DNA of 64,000 nucleotides, from assembly GCA_016858145.1 (NCBI GenBank), contig JAEHOE010000138.1, positions 279,118-343,117 of the forward strand, given 5' to 3'. Of this stretch, positions 44,862-56,700 are shown one piece after another (positions within the stretch are counted from its first letter, which is position 1; the number at the start of each line of letters is the position of its first letter). This DNA comes from Edaphochlamys debaryana. Taxonomy: Eukaryota; Chlorophyta; Chlorophyceae; Chlamydomonadales. The notes under the pieces were generated by a model. It worked only from the letters and a program-made list of their open reading frames with translations, was not told the origin of the DNA and did no database searches. Both the position numbers and the translations under genes were made by a program.

Positions 44862-47800
44862 CCCCCGGGGCCTCAAGCCCCGCCCCCACGGCGGCCGCGG
44901 CGGAAACCCCGCCCAGCCCCTGCCCCTGCTCCGTCCCCGCCCCCTGCGGCGCCCCCACGGCCGCCTGTCCGCTGCTGCCGCCCCGGCTCGCGGGCCCATG
45001 CAGGCCCGGCACCTCCATGCTCAGCATGTGGACCTCGGGCCCGGCCGGGCCCGGCCCGTGCCCAGCCAGGCCCAGGCCCAGGCCCGAGCAGGCTGACGTC
45101 ATGTCCATCCCTGCGATGGACCCGGGCCCCGCGTCCCCCATGGTCAGGAGCGCGCAGCCCCAGTCCTCCTCCCCCGCCCCCGCTCCCCCCCCGCCCCTGC
45201 CCCTCTCCCCGTCCCCCTCCTCCCCACCGCCCGGCTCCTCCGGCCAGTCCCCCTCCTCCACCTCGTCACCCCCGTAGGGCCCCCCCCTCCTCCTCGCCGC
45301 CCTCCTCACCGCCTCCGCCGCCGCCGCGACCCTCCGCCGCCGCCGCCAGTCGCGCCTGCAGCGCCGCCGCCAGCGCTAGGCCGTGTGCCTGCTGCAACCC
45401 CCCCTCTTCGCCCCCCTCCTCCTCGTCGTCCTCCCCCCCCAGCCCCTGCTCCCTCAGGATGCGGAGCATGTCGAACCGCTCCTGGTCGTCCCCGAACACA
45501 AAGGACCTGACAGGGGGGGAGGGGGCAAGGGAAGGGACCCAACAGGGGGGGGGGAGTGAAGGCAGCGCAGGGGGCAGGGGAAAAGGGGAGAGAGCGACAT
45601 GTCGAACCGCTCCCGGTCATACGGGATGGATGAGGGGGCCAGTTTGGTACCCACCAGTACGACAGGAGTGCGTGGGCCTCCCGGTGGGAGTGACATGGGA
45701 GGGACCGCAAGCCCCCCCTCCCCCCCATTCAGCTGCACACGACCTTTCTTGTCTCCCCGCAACCCCTCCCCCCCCTCCAGGCCCCAAGGGCCCCCCCCCC
45801 AGGCCTCACGATGACTCGCTCCCCGCCATCTCGAACCTCCCCGGCCTGCGCGGCAGGGGGGTGCCCAGCGCATCCAGGTCCATTGAGTCGGCGATGGACA
45901 CGTGCTGCTTGAGGAGGGACCTGGGGGGGGCGGAGGGGTGTGTGGAAGAGGTGTTGGATCTGAGGCTGGCGGAAGGCACTGCAGCCGCACGAGCCACGCC
46001 CGCACAGTCCGTGCTGGGCAGGCGCCTCCTGCCACCCGCATCGCACCTCGCCCCAGCTTCCCCACCCCATCCCATCCCATCCCATCCCATCCCATCCCAT
46101 CCCACCCCACCCCACCGGCAACCCCCACCCCACCCCAACCCCAGGCCCCCACCTGAGCATGGCGCTCCCCGAGGGCGGCAGGTGGAACGAGTCCCGCCCG
46201 CTGCCCCGCTCCCCCACCGCCGACCCCAGCCCCGACCCCGACCCCGCCGCCGCCGCGGGCGGCCGCACGTAGCGGCGGCGGTCCCACGTGCCACTAGCCA
46301 TTGGGGAGAGGCAGGGCGAGGCCGAGGGCAGGGGGGAGTCCAGGTCCCGACCCCCAAGCGCCACGGACACAGCCATCCCGCCGCCGCCGCCGGGCGTGTT
46401 GACGCCGCTGCCGCTGCCGCCACGGCCGCCGCCGCCGCCGGGGCTGGCGGCGCCGCCGTCCAGGTGCTGGCGGAGCAGGAGGGCCATGGCGGAGTCAAGC
46501 AGGCCCAGGCCGTCGCCGTCGCCGTCGCCGCCGGCGGCGGCTGAGCGGCCCAGGAGCGTCGCGGCGTGCGCCTCGGCGGCGGCGAAGGCGGCGGCGGCGG
46601 CGGTGAGGGCGGCGGCGGCGGCGGCGACGTCCGCCTCCGTCGACTCGCCCAGCAGGGACATGGAGGTGGGGGTCATGGACGCCAGGCCGCCGCCGCCGCC
46701 GCCGCCGATGCCGCTGCCGGCGCCGCTGCTGACGGCGCCGAAGCCCGGCGCCGCTCGGTCGATGGTGGAGCTCATCATGAGGCGGCTGGCCTGGGGGGGG
46801 AGAGGGGGGGAGAGAGGGGGGAGAATGAGGGGCAGGGGGGTTTGGAAACGGGAGGGGGGCTAGAGGGATAGGAGGGGGGTGGGGTTGGCTTGGAGGAAAG
46901 CGGGCCATTGGCTGGCTCGGGTTTGGGGACACGAGGGCCACCCTCCAGGACCCATGAGTGACTCCCCTCCCCACGTCCCCCGCCCCTCACAACGACGCCC
47001 CGGCCCCCATACCCCCACCCCCACCCGCACCCCGCCTCCCCGCCCCGCCCCAGATAGGAGCGCACCTGCCGCGGCGTGCCCACGCTCTGCCTTGGGTCCA
47101 GCCCCCCACCCGACAGACGCACGGACAGCACGGGGCCCCCCGCCCCCACCCCCACCCCCGGCCCCGCCGCCGCCCCCGCCCCCCCGGCCGTGAAGCTGCG
47201 GGAGGGCGGGAGGCCGTGGCCGCCGGGCGGCGGGGGGCCGCCCAGGTTGGGGAGGTTGGTCGAGGTGAGCAGGATCGAGGTGGCGGCGGAGAGGCCGCCG
47301 CCGCCGCCGCCGCCGCCAGCGGCGGCTGGGTCGGGCTCCGAGGTGGGGTTGAGATCACGGGGGAGCATGAAGGAGGGGAGCGAGGCGTTGGAGGCGGCCC
47401 GGTCCAGGTCGGCGTCCTGCATGAGCGTGTCCTGGGGGGAGAGGGGGGGAGGAGAGGGGGGAGGGGGCAACGTGTGTGTGTTTTGCGCACGCGTGACCGG
47501 GCCCGGTGCCGGTCGGCGGAGGAGGACATGAGAAGTGAGTCTTGTTGAGCTGTGCGTGCAGCTGTGTTGCAAGCTGTGGGGCCAAGCACGGTCCCCCTCA
47601 GGAACAAAGCGCGCTGGACACCGGTACGGGAAGTTGAATTCCTCCCCAACCTGCCCTATCGTCCTTTCCCCTGAACGCCCCCTACCCCTCCCCGCTCCCA
47701 CCATGGTCTCGTCTCCGCCCAGCGGTAGCCGTCGGCCCCACAGCCGCCGCTCCGTCCTGCGGGAGGGGGGGGGACTTGTTGGTGTTTGGACACAGCTTCA

Positions 47801-50800
47801 CACAAGGACGGGTCGGGGGTGCCCGCCGCGGCCGAAGCCAGATCACACCACAGGGCCCAGGACCCCGGCAGAGCACCTTCCCGCACGCGGAAGCGAGTGC
47901 GGTCTTGCAAACACGCCGACCTGCTGCCTCCCACGACTCCTGTGGACCCACTACATATATCCATACATACATCCAGCACGCCCAGCACGGCGCCCCCCGC
48001 CCCCGCGGCCCCGCATTACTCACGCGACCTCGGTCAGGGCCCCGACCAGTTGGTTGACGAAACCGCCGGGCCCAGGCGGGCCCTCCGTGAAGCTGCTTGT
48101 CACGCCGCCCATGCGCTCGTCCACCATCAGTAAGCCCTCCCGGTCCGCGCGCGTGCTGCGCCGGCCCCACGCCACCGCCGCCGTGTCGCTGCGCGCGCTG
48201 TGCTGTACGGAAAGGGCTTCGATGCCGCTAGGGCTGTCGGCCTCCGAATCCATGGCCCCGTCGGGCCCGACCTCCAGCTCGACCGGCCGCACCGCGGTGC
48301 CGTGGTGGGCCCCGCCGGGCCCGGAATGGTCCCCGCCCGAGGGCGGGCTCCGGAAGGACGGGCCCGCGCTGGCCGTGTGGCCGGCGGTTGCGTGCAGGCC
48401 CAAGCCCAGGCCCCGAGCCATTGAGAGCGAGTCGCTGGGGAGGTCGGAGCGGGGGCCGGAGGCCGAGGTGTGGGGGTAGAGGGGGTCGGGTGTGGAGGAG
48501 GAGGGGCCGGCCTGGGGCTCCACACCGGGCATGGTGGGGTAGCGCTGGCCTGCGGGGGTTGGGGCGGGGAGGTGGGTGGTTGGGTGGTTGTGGGTTAGTA
48601 GGTTGGGTGGTTGGGTGGTGCTGGGGTTGCGCCACGGTTGCTCAGGGAGGCAGGGCGCTGGGGCCTCGTGCTGATGCCATCCCCTGCCCTGGCCAGACCC
48701 TGGACGCCTGGTGAGGCCACCAGTACCCTGTCAGGTCCACCAACCCCCCCAACCATCCTTCCCCCGCCACCTCGCCAGTCCTTCCCCTCACCTCCCCCAA
48801 TCCCCACCCCCTCACAAATCCCTCCACCCGCCTTGACCGCCGCCCCTTCCCTCCCATGCACATGCCCCCACGCGGGCGCCCCGCCTCACCCGCCTCAGAG
48901 CATCCGGCTGACGCCACGCCCATACCCAGGTGACCCCACACGGGGGCCTGGGGGGTGCTCATGTTGGGCTGCACACCCCCGGGCCCAACCGCGCCCAGCA
49001 GGGCCCCCATGGGCCCACTGCCGCCGCCGCTGCTCGTCCCGGGCCCAAAGCCGCCCGCGCCGGGCCCAGCCCCTGCCCCAGGCGCCGTCCTCCCTCCGTG
49101 CACTAGTAAGTTGGTCGTGGCACCCATGGATGCGGCCCTCTGGGAGGGGTGGGCGAGGGGGGGCCGCATGCTGCCGGGCCCGCCGGGGCTCGTCGGGGCC
49201 CCGCCTGGGCCCGTCCCGGGCCCGGGGGAAAAGTAGTCGGCGAGGGAGGAGAAGCGGCGCCGGGCCCCGTCGGGGAGGCTGGGTGCGCCGTGGGCACTGC
49301 CGTCTCCCTGCTGTGGTGGAGGTGGGGTGGGGTTGGGCGAGACGGGGTGAGAGGGCGTGGGTGGCGCATGGCAGGCGTGGTGTCGTGCCGTGGGCTTGCC
49401 TGCTGTCCGCCCCCTCCCAGCCCAGCACAGCCCAGTAATCGCCTACAAAACCCTCCCTAGAACGCGGTTCACTCTGACAGTCGGGTCCGGAGCAGCATCC
49501 CCCCTCCCCCGCAGTCGCCCCCTCGCAGCCCTCCCCCCACCCACCCCCAGGTCGCTCCCCTCCGCCAGGGAATCCGACGAACGGGGCACCGCCTGCCCCT
49601 GCCCCTGGCCCTGGCCCCGCGGCCCCCTCGTCGCCCGCGCCGCCGCCTCCGCCGCCGCCAGCACACTGCTCGCACGCACCACCCCTCCCCCTCCGCCCCC
49701 TGCTGATAGCGAGGCGTCCTTCGCTGCGTCCGCCGCTGCGTCCGCCGCCGCCATCTGCTCAATGGGGTTGCCTTGGACGGCCGCGAGGGCGGCCTGAGGG
49801 GGTGGGAGGAGGGCATGTTTGTTGGGGGGAGTGAGGGGGGTTATTTGCGTGAGAGTTGGAGAGCGGAGGAAGGGAAGGCGAAGGGAGAAGCGAGGAAGTG
49901 GAGCTGTGGAGGGGCTGAGGTGGCTGCATTGATGGTGGTGGTGGTGTGCTGACCCTGTTAAGTAGTTGCTAGAAGTGAACCCCAAAGCAGCAAAAAGCAA
50001 GAGCCCGGCTGAAACGGTCTCCCGCCCTCACACCGCCACCCCCACCCCACCCCACCCCTCTTCCCCCCTTCTTCCCCCCCTCCACACCCCCCGTACACAC
50101 ACATCGGGTCTTTCGTGGAGCTTCCGACAAACCCAGCGCGCCCGACCGTCGTTTACTGCTCAGGTTTGGCCACCGGGGCCGGGTCGGGGCGTTTGCTTCG
50201 GGTCGGGACGGTTGCTTTGTTTTGCGGTTCCGGGTTCGCCTTGCTGCCTGCTTGCTCGCCACTTATTGTACGCACTGGCACCTGGTTATCGCGCATCAAC
50301 CCGAGCATCCAAACACATCGGGTCTTGCTCTTTCCGCTTTATCGGGCTAGAAACTACACAATCAGGGTCAGCACACACATCGTGCATACACTTGAGCATC
50401 TAAACACCCCCCACCCCCTACCTGGCAGTTGAAGAACCGCAGCGGCACCGCATAGTCCACCAGGGAGTCACTCAGCCAGGTGGCGTAGAAGGAGGGCAGC
50501 ATACCGGGAAGCCACGGCTCGCGGCCGCCGTTGCCGTTGTTGCCGTTGTTGCCGGCGGGGGAGGGGGAGGCGGAGGCGGAGGCGGGGGAGGCCGCCTCGG
50601 CGGCGGCCGGCTGCTGGGCCTGCCCCGGCACCTGCTGGGCCCCCTGCGGGCCCCCGTTGCGGCGCGGCTCGCGCCTCCATTTGTTGGCCTGCAGGAAGAG
50701 CTGCAGGAAGATGCCTGGGGGGGGGGGGTAGGATAGCAGGACGAGGTAAGGTGGTGAGACGCGTGACGCAGGTTCCAAGCCGTCAAACCCTACGGGTCCC

Positions 50801-52194
50801 GGGCCCCTCCCCTTCCCTCCTTCCCCCCCTCTCCTCCTGCCCCTCCCCCACCCGGCTGGTAGGCCAGCTGCCAGGGCTGCACGGCCGGCGCCGCGCAGTC
50901 CGCCGCCTGCACCCCCAGCGACAGCTCCAGCTGCTCGGCCTTGGACAGCATGCGGAGGGCGGACACCCAGTAGCCGCTGGGGGGGTGGGGGGTGGAGGGG
51001 GAGGGTGGGGAGGGGAGGTGGGGAGGGGGTGAGGTGCGGGGGGTGATCTTTGACCGTGTGGAAACCGGAGGAAAGAGGTGCGGCGGCAGGGCAACCTCGA
51101 CACATCCCTCCCACATCCCCCATGGTGCCCCAAACACACTGGCAACTGGCAGCAGTCCAGCCCCCGCATGCGCTCATGCCCTGTGCCCCTCCCCGCCCTT
51201 CCAATGCCCCCCCCCTCTCAACACATCACACCTGCCCCCTCCCCCCACACACCGACACCCGTTTCAGCCGGGTTCGCGCTTTTTGCTGCTTTGGGTTCAC
51301 TCTAGCAATCACTAATCAGGGTCAGCACACACCTGTTGGCGCAGTCCAGCAGCAGGACCAGGCGCTGACTGTGCTTGCGGTGCCGCTGCCACAGCATCGA
51401 CACCTCACGGAACGACACCACCGCAGAGGGAACTCCCGCCGCCGCCGCGGAGCCAGAGCCGCCCGAAGCGCCCGGGAACGCACTCCCGCCCCCGGTGCTG
51501 GCACCGCCGCCGAGGGCGGCTGCCGCCGCCCCCGCCCACGACCCCGACCCCGCGCCACACGGCGAGTTGGGGCCCGAGCCGCCGGCGCCCGGGCCCAGGC
51601 TGGAGCGGCCCAGCGGGCCCGTGCTGGGCCCGGCGCTGCCCGCGCCGGGCCCGGGCGGGCCCCCGCTCAGGCGCCAGTTGCCCCGCTCGTCGCTGGGCCC
51701 GGCGTACACGAGCAGGACCACGGGGGCGGCCGACTGCTTGAAGAGTTTGGTGAGCTTAGGGAGGACGCGGTCGCGCGGGAGGGAGCCTGGCGGGGCGGGG
51801 GTTTGGGTTGGTGAGGGAGGGGGCGGGTGAGGAGTAGACTGTGGACGTGGTCGGGAGCGGGGCACAAGCCGCCGGCAACTCATCACCGGAAGTAGAAACT
51901 GCGAGGCCAAGCGGGGTCCCAAGCGCGGCCAACGGCAGCCGGGCAAGACCGGGCCAGGCCATGCTATCAGCCGGGGGTGGTCGTGGCCGAGAGCACACGC
52001 CCCCCTGGACCCCCACGGGTCCCTTCATGCCGGGGCGGGGTTCGTTCCCACGCACCGTCCTCCGCGGGCCCCAGGAAGGCCACGTCCGGGTAGTCCCCCA
52101 GCTGCTTGAAAAAGGCCGCCAGCTGCTGCTGCGCCTCGGCCATGGCCTGGGGCGTGGAGGAGGAGGAGGAGGCGCCCCCGCCGCCGCCCAGTTG
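44809..52194 (-). CDS. Caspase/metacaspase-like protein gene, copy B
   Basis: Exons (high to low) are 52194-52056, 51786-51333, 50976-50852, 50714-50422, 49793-49545, 49310-48890, 48549-48024, 47756-47702, 47431-47066, 46790-46153, 45920-45810 and 45506-44809. They total about 1,350 residues. The first exon begins at an acceptor site, so further 5' exons may lie above 52194, though an in-frame Met (MAEAQQQL) exists within it. The caspase-like core spans exons 1-4: FLGPAEDG, VVLLVYAGPSDERGNW, LLLDCANSGYW (split by an intron), and a p10-like block. The His of the usual GHG and the catalytic Cys of DxCHSG are both replaced, so proteolysis is unlikely. The exon 10 stop of copy A is absent here. 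Exon 12 has C8 instead of C7 near 45281-45288, which shifts the frame and truncates the tail. Confidence 0.55.
49970..50022 (+). repeat. Short intronic repeat, intron of copy B
   Basis: Fifty-odd bases here are the approximate reverse complement of 51256-51307, in another intron of the same gene. Both share the word GCAGCAAAAAGC or its complement. A diverged third copy is at about 50310-50372, sharing the TCAGGGTCAGCACACAC end with 51317-51333. Copy A of the gene has much shorter introns here. Confidence 0.65.
51256..51307 (-). repeat. Short intronic repeat, inverted partner
   Basis: Inverted partner of 49970-50022. It lies just upstream, on the plus strand, of the exon 2 donor of the caspase-like gene. 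It may be a small mobile or introner-like unit; the ends are not resolved. Confidence 0.6.
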
Positions 52195-53714
52195 CTGCGG
52201 GGGAGGAGGGGGGAAAGGGGCGGGGAGGTGCGTGTGGGCCAAGAGCGGCGAAACCTGTTCGCAGGTCGCAAACCGGAGTTGCGACGCCTATTGCTCGAGT
52301 AGTGTCGTAGCGCCTCCCAACCAACCTGCAAGATGTGTCGGAAGCCTTTGAAGGACGCCTGGTGCGCTTTGAGGGAGTGCTGGCCAGCGAATGACGAGCC
52401 CGCCTGGCTCGTGCACGGCGATCCATCGTCTGTTCAACAAAGAAAACCACGCCCTTTTAGCCCCGACGCCCTGGTGGACTCCGGGTTGCGAGCTGCAAGG
52501 CGCATGTGCTGAATTTCACCTGGAGCCGCAAGCAGAGCGGTGAGCTCCGACTGGCCCGGTGGAATAGGCAGAGTCAGGCGCGAGACATCGCCTATGACCA
52601 GCACTGAGAGCTGGCTCGCCTGCGGACGAGGTCAAAGAACAAAACGTTGCGTCAACCTGCGCCGCTTTCAGGTACCCGACCTCCCTCAGCTGACCTTGTG
52701 CTTGCCGCTGCTACCTCCCGCGCCAAAAAGGCGCTTGAGTGTTAGGGGCATGGGTCTCGGATGCTAATGCGCTACGCTTTTCTCCGCCGGTTGCAACAGG
52801 CTCGGGCCATCGGACCCGCAGAGCCGCGTGAGGGGACACAGTATTGTCAGGTTGTGTCGACCGCCTGCAGATACGGCTCGCCTGACACGCCGGGTCCCGC
52901 CGACGCCGTACCACGCACACGGCCACCGCAGAAACGCGGCTGCTCAGGCCTTTGAGGGATCGCTAAGTGAGGCTGTGTGATGGGATGGGGGGCCTGTGGC
53001 AGGAGCGGGGGTGGAAGCCGCGGGCAGGGGAAGGCTGGGTCGGCCGGGCACCGCCATGGCACAGGCGTGCGTGCCTCAGTTAGGACGCCACGAAGGTTGA
53101 GCGGCAGGTTTCCTATGTAGTAACGTGTGCTGGAGGTTGGAGGCTGCGCGTGATACGCATGGCGTACTGGTGAATGACAGCTGGCAGCTTGCCCCCCTTA
53201 CGGTTTCATGAGACCCGCAGGAAACGAAGCCGTCGGCGCCCTTCAAGGATGAGTCACACCCCCGGGAGCAGTGCCGTGTCGCCAACCAAAAGCCCGGTCG
53301 GTGACAGCAGCCGCATGGGTAGGGGCCACCCTCAGCCCTCACTTAGCCCTCAGCCCTTACCCCGAGCCCTTACCCCCTCCCTCCTGCCCCCCTGCTCTGC
53401 TACTGTAGGGGGGGCATATGCCCCCAACTGCCCTCGCTGGGGCTGTCACCGAGGTACCGGTACCAAGTACCAAGAAGAGGGGTTCGGATATCACACCACA
53501 GATGGAGGGCGGGTGCCACCGGGGGTGCCCACGCTGCTGCGGAGGGCCCACGGGCGTGAAGGGGTGCCCTGATGAGGGGCAGTCGCACCGACATCGCGGC
53601 TCAGGGGTTCATCTCCTCCCCGACCTTGCCTCATTCGCAGATAGAGCAACACGCGCCTCAGGTGCTTCAGCCATACATCGCTAGCGCCCCGAAAGCGCTC
53701 GCGCTGCGGAGAGC
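52195..53714. other. Intergenic region between the caspase-like and flippase genes
   Basis: About 1.5 kb between two divergently transcribed genes, so it should hold both promoters and possibly 5' exons of the minus-strand gene. No ORF here has a recognisable protein. Visible elements are a GGTACCGGTACC palindrome at about 53453-53464 and a short CAGCCCT/CCCTTACC-type tandem run at 53331-53390. No clear TATA box is seen next to the flippase start. Confidence 0.5.
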
Positions 53715-56700
53715 ATGGCGGCGGTGCCTTCAGCCCAGCAGCCACCGCCGCCTGACGTGAGTGCCGCAGACAGCAGCTCCACTGGCGCAGTGCCGCCACA
53801 AGCGGAAGCCCAGGCGCCGCGGGCCCCTCCCCCCCGGCGGCCGGTGCACCCCGCGGCGCTGGCGGCTCTGTCGCGGCGCTCCCCCTCCTCCGGCCCCTCG
53901 CGCTGCGGCTGCGGCTGCGGCGGCTGGGGCGCCTGCTGGGGGCGGCACGGGGGCGAGCGGGGCGGCGAAGTGGCGCCGGCAGAGCAGGTGCGGCTGGGCC
54001 CGCTTGCGCGGGGGGGAGGCGTTTGCGCCGGTGACGTGGGACATCGTGGGGTGCGTTTCCCCACTTACCCGCTGTCGCATTGCCCTCGCTCCTGCTGCCA
54101 CAGAATGGAGGAGCTGAAGGCGGGGACAGCGGTGGCAGCGGCAGCAGCGAGGAAGAGAGCAGGGGCAGCGCGGGCGCGGGCAGCGGCAGCCGCGGGGGCG
54201 GGGCCTTGAGCGCCCGCGAGCCGGCGGGTCGGGCCCAGCCGGGCCCGCACGGGCCCGCCCAGGCCCACGGCCAGGCCCAGGCCCAGGCCCAGGCCAAGTG
54301 GCTGGTGGACCTGGACGTAGAGGCGGCGGAGCGGCGGCGGCACGCAGCGGGGTCCCGCTGGCGGCGGGCGCTGGCGGCACTGGCGGCGGAGCTGCCGCTG
54401 CCGCCGCTGCCGTCAGCCCTCACACACTCCTCCAGCTCCTCCTCCTCTTCCCACCCTTCCTCCTCCCTCTTCGCCTCCTGGTGGCGGCGGCAGAGCCCGG
54501 GCCCCGACCACCCCCCGCACCCCCACCACCGCCCCCGCCCCCCGCCCCCGCCCCCCTCCGGCAACACCGTGGTGACCTCCCGCTACACCGCCCTCACCTT
54601 TGCGCCCGTGTTCCTGTTTGAGCTCTTCGCGCGGCCCGCCTACCTGTACTTCCTGCTGCAGGCGGCGCTGTCCTGGTGGGTGGAGGCAAGAAGGGAGGGG
54701 GGAGAGGCAAGGGAAGAGGGGGATGAGGTGATAGGAGGGGCCTACCTGTCCTTCCTGCTGCAGGCGGCCCTGTCCTGGTGGGGGTGGGGGAGGCCAGGGG
54801 GGAGGCGTTTAGGGGGGGGGTCAGGAGGTTGCAGGAAAGAGAAGAGGGAGGAAGAGGGAGAGGAGAGAGCAGGCCGGGACCGGACCGAGGGCACGCGGCA
54901 ACCCACGCTGCCCCTTGACCCTCCTGCCCGGCCCTCCCCCCCCCCTCTCCCCCGTCACAGGTGGTCTGTTGTGTCCCCCTTCTCCGGCATAGGCTCCACC
55001 GCCGCACTGCTGTTCGTGGTGGCCGTCAGCGGGGTCAAGGTGGGGGGGGTGGGGGGAGGGTGCCAGCGAATTCGATGGAGCTGCAAGCGGGCAGCCGAGG
55101 ACGAGGGCTGCTGCGTCTCGTGCCCCGCCCATGCCAGTCCTTTCCCGCCCTCTCTTGCCCCTCGCTACCCCCCCCCCTGCGCTGCCTCCGCAACCTCCCT
55201 TTTGTGCCCTCTTTGCCCCTCCCCTCTCCCTCCATCTACCTCATCCTCGTCTCACCTCCTCCTCCTTCCTCTCGCTTTACCCCCTCCCCCTCTTGCCTTC
55301 TCCTTCCCCCCCAGTCCGGCGTGGAGGACGTGCGGCGGCACCTGGAGGACCACCCCCTCCCCCTGCCCCCCTCCCCCTGCCCCCCTCCTCCCTTGAATCC
55401 CCTCCCCCGCTTGCCTCCCTCAAGTGAGGAGGACGGGCCCTCGTTGCCCCTCCCCTCTCTCCCCCTCTCCCCCATCCCTGTCTCCCCTCGCTACCTCCGC
55501 CTCTTTCCCTGTTCTTCCCCCTCCCCCCCCCAGTCCGGGGTGGAGGACGTGCGGCGGCACCTGGAGGACCGGGCCACCAACGCAGCGCCCACTCGGAGGC
55601 TGCTGCCGGACGGTGGGGGGAGGGGGGGGCGGGGGGAAGGGGGAAGTCGGGGGGGGGAGGAGGGGAGGTCGCTGCGAGTGTGAGGGAGGCTACTGCCGGG
55701 ATAGTTTGTGCGGGTTACCGTGGGGGGGGGCGGGAATCGCGGGATAGAAGGGGGGTTGGACGGGGCTGGAGAGTGCGATGCAGGAGCTCGGCCTCACCTG
55801 CCGATTACACATGCCCCCTTCACCTCCCCAGGTGGGACCAAGGCTATGGCTTGGGAGGACGTGCGTGTGGGAGACATTCTCGAGGTGTGTGAATGGCTGC
55901 TCGTGAAAGGGGGTAGGGAAAGGGAGCGGGAGGTGGGGGGGGGGGAGGTGAGAGGCGGGGTCATTGTTTTCGGCCGCCGCCGCCCAAGTCCCTCTTATCC
56001 CTCTCCCTCCTTGTATCCCCCTACTTCCTCACCCCTGATTGCCCTGGACCGATGGGGCCTCCGCCACCAACCCCTCAGGTCCGGGACGGCGAGCTCATCC
56101 CGGCGGACCTGCTCCTCCTCGCCACCGGAGGGGGCGGGGGCGGGGGTGGCGAAGGGGGAGTGGCCTACGTCCGCACCACCCAGCTGGATGGGGAGACCAA
56201 CCTCAAGCCCCGGCACGCGGCGCGGCTGCCGGGGTGGGAGGCGGAGGAGGGGGAGGGGGAGGGGGAGGGGGAGGGGGCGGTGGAGGGGGGGGCGGGAGGG
56301 GGAGAGCGGCAGCAGCGACAGTGAGGGCGAGGGCGGCAGCGGCGGGGAAGTGGAGGGGAGCAGCCGGGGCCCCGGGGCCGGGGTGTCGGCGGGGGAGGGC
56401 GGCACCGAGGGGGGCAGTGGGGCGGAGAGCAGCGCTGAGGAGGGGTCCCGCAGCGGGGGCGGCGGGGGCGGGGATGGGGGCGGGGGAGGGGCCGGAGGGG
56501 GCCTGGAGCGGCAGACTCTGTCGGCCCTTTCCAACGTCACCGCCGCTCGTCGCTCCAACCGCCTGGTGAGAGGGGGGACGGGGGGGGGGGTTGAAGGGAC
56601 GGAGCGGACGGGTAGGAACCTCACACGCCAACCCAGATTCCCCATACCACATGCAGCACTCTACTGTTCCCCCCCACCTCCGCCTTCTTCCCCTCCCCAC

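Larger units (their letters stand above)
34481..52079. repeat. Segmental duplication, unit B
   Basis: This is a direct-orientation second copy of unit A. It lacks the LINE, the satellite-bearing TIR element and the 1-kb block of unit A, and so preserves empty sites for all three. It carries its own 3501-bp insertion (41361-44861) and extra short repeats in the introns of the caspase-like gene. Exon lengths of the two genes are identical between units or differ by multiples of three (plus 9, minus 3, plus 21, minus 36 nt), which suggests both copies were under coding constraint for some time after duplication. Confidence 0.85.
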
